A stretch of DNA of 64,000 bases from contig NC_092012.1 in the NCBI RefSeq assembly GCF_042242105.1, positions 9,702,970-9,766,969 on the forward strand. The letters are read 5' to 3'. This document shows, one piece after another, positions 61,101 to 64,000 of the stretch (position 1 is the first letter of the stretch; the number at the start of each line of letters is the position of its first letter). The position numbers and the translations under genes were made by a program. The stretch comes from Pempheris klunzingeri. Taxonomy: Eukaryota > Chordata > Actinopteri > Acropomatiformes > Pempheridae. The notes beneath the pieces were generated by a model. It was not told the DNA's origin and did not search any database. It saw only the letters and a program-made list of their open reading frames with translations.

Positions 61101-63919
61101 CGGCATCAATAGAAAGGAATGTTGATTTGCATATAAATCTCTTCAGTTGTACCATGTGGGAGTGTGGGGTCCCTCTGTTACATAACCTGTTCTCTCCTCT
61201 TTCCTTTCCTTCACTACCCTCCCTCACCTCCCCATCCCTCCTCACCTACCCCCCCCATTTCCATTCATCCCACCTTCTCTGTGTCTGTCTGGTCCCAGGC
61301 GTTATTCACGTTGATAAGAGGCTCTCAAAGATCAAGGCCCAGCTGGAGCAGGGAGAGGAGGTGAAGGGGGGACTGCTCACACACATGCTCATTACCAAGG
61401 AGCTGAACATGGAGGAGATCTACGCCAACCTAACGGAGATGCTACTGGCTGGGGTTGACACGGTGTGTGTCTGTGTTTATACAGAAGTGTTAAAGGACAA
61501 CTGCAGAGAGGGGTTTGAGGAGTGCAGAGATGCAGTAAGCGTGGCTGTAGCAGGAGGTGGAGGGGTTGGGAGTTGTACGTGTGTGTGTGTGTGTGTGTTT
61601 GTCAGTGTTGAGTTTCAAGGGTTGGGTTTCTGGCGCCACATCCATGCCTGTGTAGCTGTGCCAGCGTCAGGTCAGAGCAATGAATCGGGGGGGTTACACA
61701 GTATCCCACTGACAAACTTGCTCTCACTCAGATTTAGTTTCTTGTCATTTGTCTCTACACAGGGGGGCTTTTGTCTTTTTCTCCTCCTCTGCCAGGCGTC
61801 TGTGTTGTGTTCATATGTTTCCACATTAGAACATAATTGAATAGCGCTTGCAAATAATTAAGACTGTTGATTTAATGCCACCGTTGTATCATTTTTGGGG
61901 GAGTTTTATACCAATAGAAAACACTGAAAGGGAGAAGGGGCATGATGTACAACAAAGACCTAGTGTCAGATTTAGGCCCGGAGTGTTTTTTTTGGTTGGC
62001 GCCTCAGAGTCATCAGATGTCCCCACCCGACACTATTCAGGCAGAAAATTAAAGATGTTCAGAAAACATACTTGTATTTGAACCCAATAATATTTCAGAG
62101 ACAAAGAAAATCAGTTTCATACACACTAACAATGATTTCTTGTATAGATTTTGCACTTCTCTGGGACATGACTGTGCATTTGCATCTGTGTGCATACTGT
62201 GTGCACATGTGCACAGTTACTGCCTAATTAGTTTGGGGTACTGTCAGATTAATGAGAGTTATGGGTGTAGAGTGTTTTGTTCTGAGCTGGGGGCCACGGG
62301 ATAAAAGGGTGTGTGTTTTTGTTGAACTTGTTGCAACGGCCACGTCCTGGTGGGGGGTGGACTTAGCTGAGCCATTACCTGACCCCGTGGTGCATTTGCC
62401 TTTACTCAGCACACACAAGACCTGTCAAGACACGTTAGCCACAGCCAGAGTTATAGCACAGACTGGGCAGAGGTGAGATGGAGGGGGGGAATAAAGGGGG
62501 TGGGCCTGAGGAAGAGGGACGCTGTCGTGAAACAGCAAAGATTGGGGAACTGGCGTCATGGGGTGGCGGGAGGAAGAGTTGTGTGAACGATGGATGTTAG
62601 AAAATGAGGAGATGTGTGGGAGAGGCCTAAGCCGTTCAGGGCTGTGCTTGGATGAGCTTTTGTCATATGATTCCTCTTTGGCTTTGTCTGAGGTGTTGCC
62701 AGCATCTGTCACAGCTGGGGTTGATTAGGTTCAAGTTGGTTAGATGGGGAGAGGGTGATGACGGAGCGGGAGGGAGAATCTGAAGAAGAGTAGGGGGAAG
62801 AGGGAGGTGGAGGACGGAACAGCGAGAGGGATGGCGGGGCTTATACAAGGGTAGAGACTCTTTTGCTCATTAGTTAGGCCACTGAGAGATGCCGACCGTA
62901 GACTGACCTCTGGGGTCTATTCAGTGTGATGTTAGTAAAAACAAGGCTGCCCTTCCGCCACCCATGCCTTTCGTGACATATACACGGGTATTAAAGTGAG
63001 GATGCCGGATGGAAAGAGACAGACAGGATGCCAGGAACTTAAGTAACATTGGGGGTTTGGGTAACAAGGCATACAATGCAGTCAATAAAGACGTGCTGAG
63101 AATACAGGAAAGGTGTCACCCATTTCCCTATCATTTGCTCATTTGCTTGCATCAGTGAAATGAAAATGCCAGTGGCGTGTGAGTCAGAAAAAGGAAGAAT
63201 TGAGATATGTGAGATAAGTGAAATAAGTACGTAGGCTGGCTGCAATGAAGGAAAGAGGAAATGAAAATGATCAGGGTGTGTCTGAGGACAGAGGGAAAGC
63301 ACATAGGTGCACAATTTAAAAAGTATAGTGCAGTAGAACTGCTTTGAAATTCCATTGATTAGGATTATTTTCAATTCTCATTGCATGTGAACTGCATGCT
63401 GTAATGCTATGTGTGGCAGACCTGAGTGCACTTTAATTAAGGTACAGTTGGATAAGAATGAATGAGAGATAAAGGGCTGAGGGTGCAGCTGGTGGAGAGG
63501 ACTTGAGTGTCTGCTCAGCACGTGGAATTGGCCCCCTCTCCGTCAAAGCCCCTCACTGTTTCCCAACACTTGCGCAACATCATAGAAACCCTCATAGCAG
63601 CTTGCATTGCAGTCAAACTTGTTACAGAACATGAGGAGCAAAGGAAACATCTCCACACAGATTAAATTAAAGAGTTAGTGAACTATTCTAATGTACTACA
63701 AATTCAAAGAGGAATGTATGTGTTTTTTTAATACCCTTTATCATTGTTCTAGACATCCTTCACCCTTTCATGGGCCAGCTACCTGTTAGCGCGGCACCCT
63801 CATGTACAACAGCAAATCTTTACTGAAGTGATGAGGACACTGGGACCTGGAGGAGTTGCCACAGCTGACGATGTCCCTCGCCTGCCCCTCATCAGAGGGC
63901 TGGTCAAAGAGACACTCAG
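58111..63919 (+). CDS. cyp27c1: cyp27c1: retinol 3,4-desaturase P450, first six exons (cut by window end)
   Basis: CYP27C1 is a mitochondrial-type P450 that converts vitamin A1 to A2 by 3,4-desaturation of retinol. This red-shifts visual pigments in fish and amphibians and is controlled by thyroid hormone. Exons: 58111-58401, 59610-59800, 60057-60256, 60527-60736, 61299-61462, 63753-63919, with consistent phases (407 codons so far). I chose ATG 58111 (A at -3, G at +4); the frame continues upstream but with no earlier ATG. The N-terminus is basic, as for mitochondrial import. The I-helix motif is AGVDT|TSFTLSWAS and the K-helix ExxR is KETLR at the end of exon 6. The haem-binding Cys loop lies beyond the window. 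The ercc3 linkage supports CYP27C1 over CYP27A/B. Confidence 0.93.
59210..59266. repeat. Perfect 17-bp inverted repeat (foldback)
   Basis: TTCCTTAGGAGTTGAGC (59210-59226) and its exact reverse complement GCTCAACTCCTAAGGAA (59250-59266) enclose a 23-nt loop. It lies in cyp27c1 intron 1. The sequence just before it (GATTCTCAGTCATCCAGGTC) resembles dispersed fish repeat sequence, so a MITE fragment is likely. Confidence 0.7.
61463..63752 (+). other. cyp27c1: cyp27c1 intron 5
   Basis: 2.3 kb between the two halves of the I-helix codons. It contains a (GT)n tract near 61578-61598 and G-rich stretches near 62470-62830. No exon was found inside. Confidence 0.7.
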
Positions 63920-64000
63920 GTGCAGATTGCATGTACTTTTGTACTCTTTGCAGCTTTTTCCTCCGTAGCTGTCGATGTCTTATGTTGTTATGGTCTGCTC

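Overview
This is vertebrate, almost certainly teleost fish, nuclear DNA. The genes are split by GT-AG introns, the coding exons translate into proteins very close to vertebrate TANC1, TFIIF-beta, GPALPP1, XPB and CYP27C1, and the introns carry AT-rich microsatellites plus small inverted-repeat transposons and LINE-type tails of fish character. No bacterial operon, CRISPR array, tRNA or rRNA gene was seen.

Layout. (1) 1-1037: intergenic DNA with a piggyBac-like MITE. (2) 1038-33775, minus strand: tanc1, 26 coding exons that join without frame error into 1,856 codons (ankyrin/TPR/STAND-NTPase postsynaptic scaffold ending in a PDZ ligand). (3) 34741-about 36930, plus strand: a spliced gene without a convincing ORF, with a TATA-like box and a 5'TOP-like start. 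Its introns 2 and 3 each hold an H/ACA snoRNA whose 3' pocket fits 28S rRNA at the SNORA31 site. Two of its exons look like decayed exons of tpt1, the gene that carries SNORA31 and lies beside GTF2F2 in mammals. (4) 37845-42574, minus: gtf2f2 (8 exons, 250 aa, plus one candidate cassette exon). (5) 42600-45636: intergenic, with a roughly 13-unit CCAAT minisatellite, a diverged duplication and a small unassigned ORF. (6) 45637-47351, minus: gpalpp1 (7 exons, 352 aa). (7) 48979-56073, plus: ercc3/XPB (15 exons, 783 aa), head-to-head with gpalpp1 and containing an apparent GC-AG intron. (8) 58111-63919 and beyond, plus: the first six exons of cyp27c1; the haem-binding end lies outside the window.

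How the genes relate. gtf2f2 (TFIIF) and ercc3 (TFIIH) both encode RNA polymerase II pre-initiation-complete factors, ercc3 also acting in nucleotide excision repair. tanc1 is neuronal, and cyp27c1 makes vitamin A2 for red-shifted vision. I see no sign that they form one pathway: they are linked by chromosome history. Human relatives lie on chromosome 2 (TANC1, ERCC3, CYP27C1) and chromosome 13 (GTF2F2, GPALPP1, TPT1).

The most interesting feature is the non-coding gene at 34.7-36.9 kb. It appears to be a tpt1 copy that lost its protein but kept its TOP promoter, intron layout and (duplicated) SNORA31 cargo.
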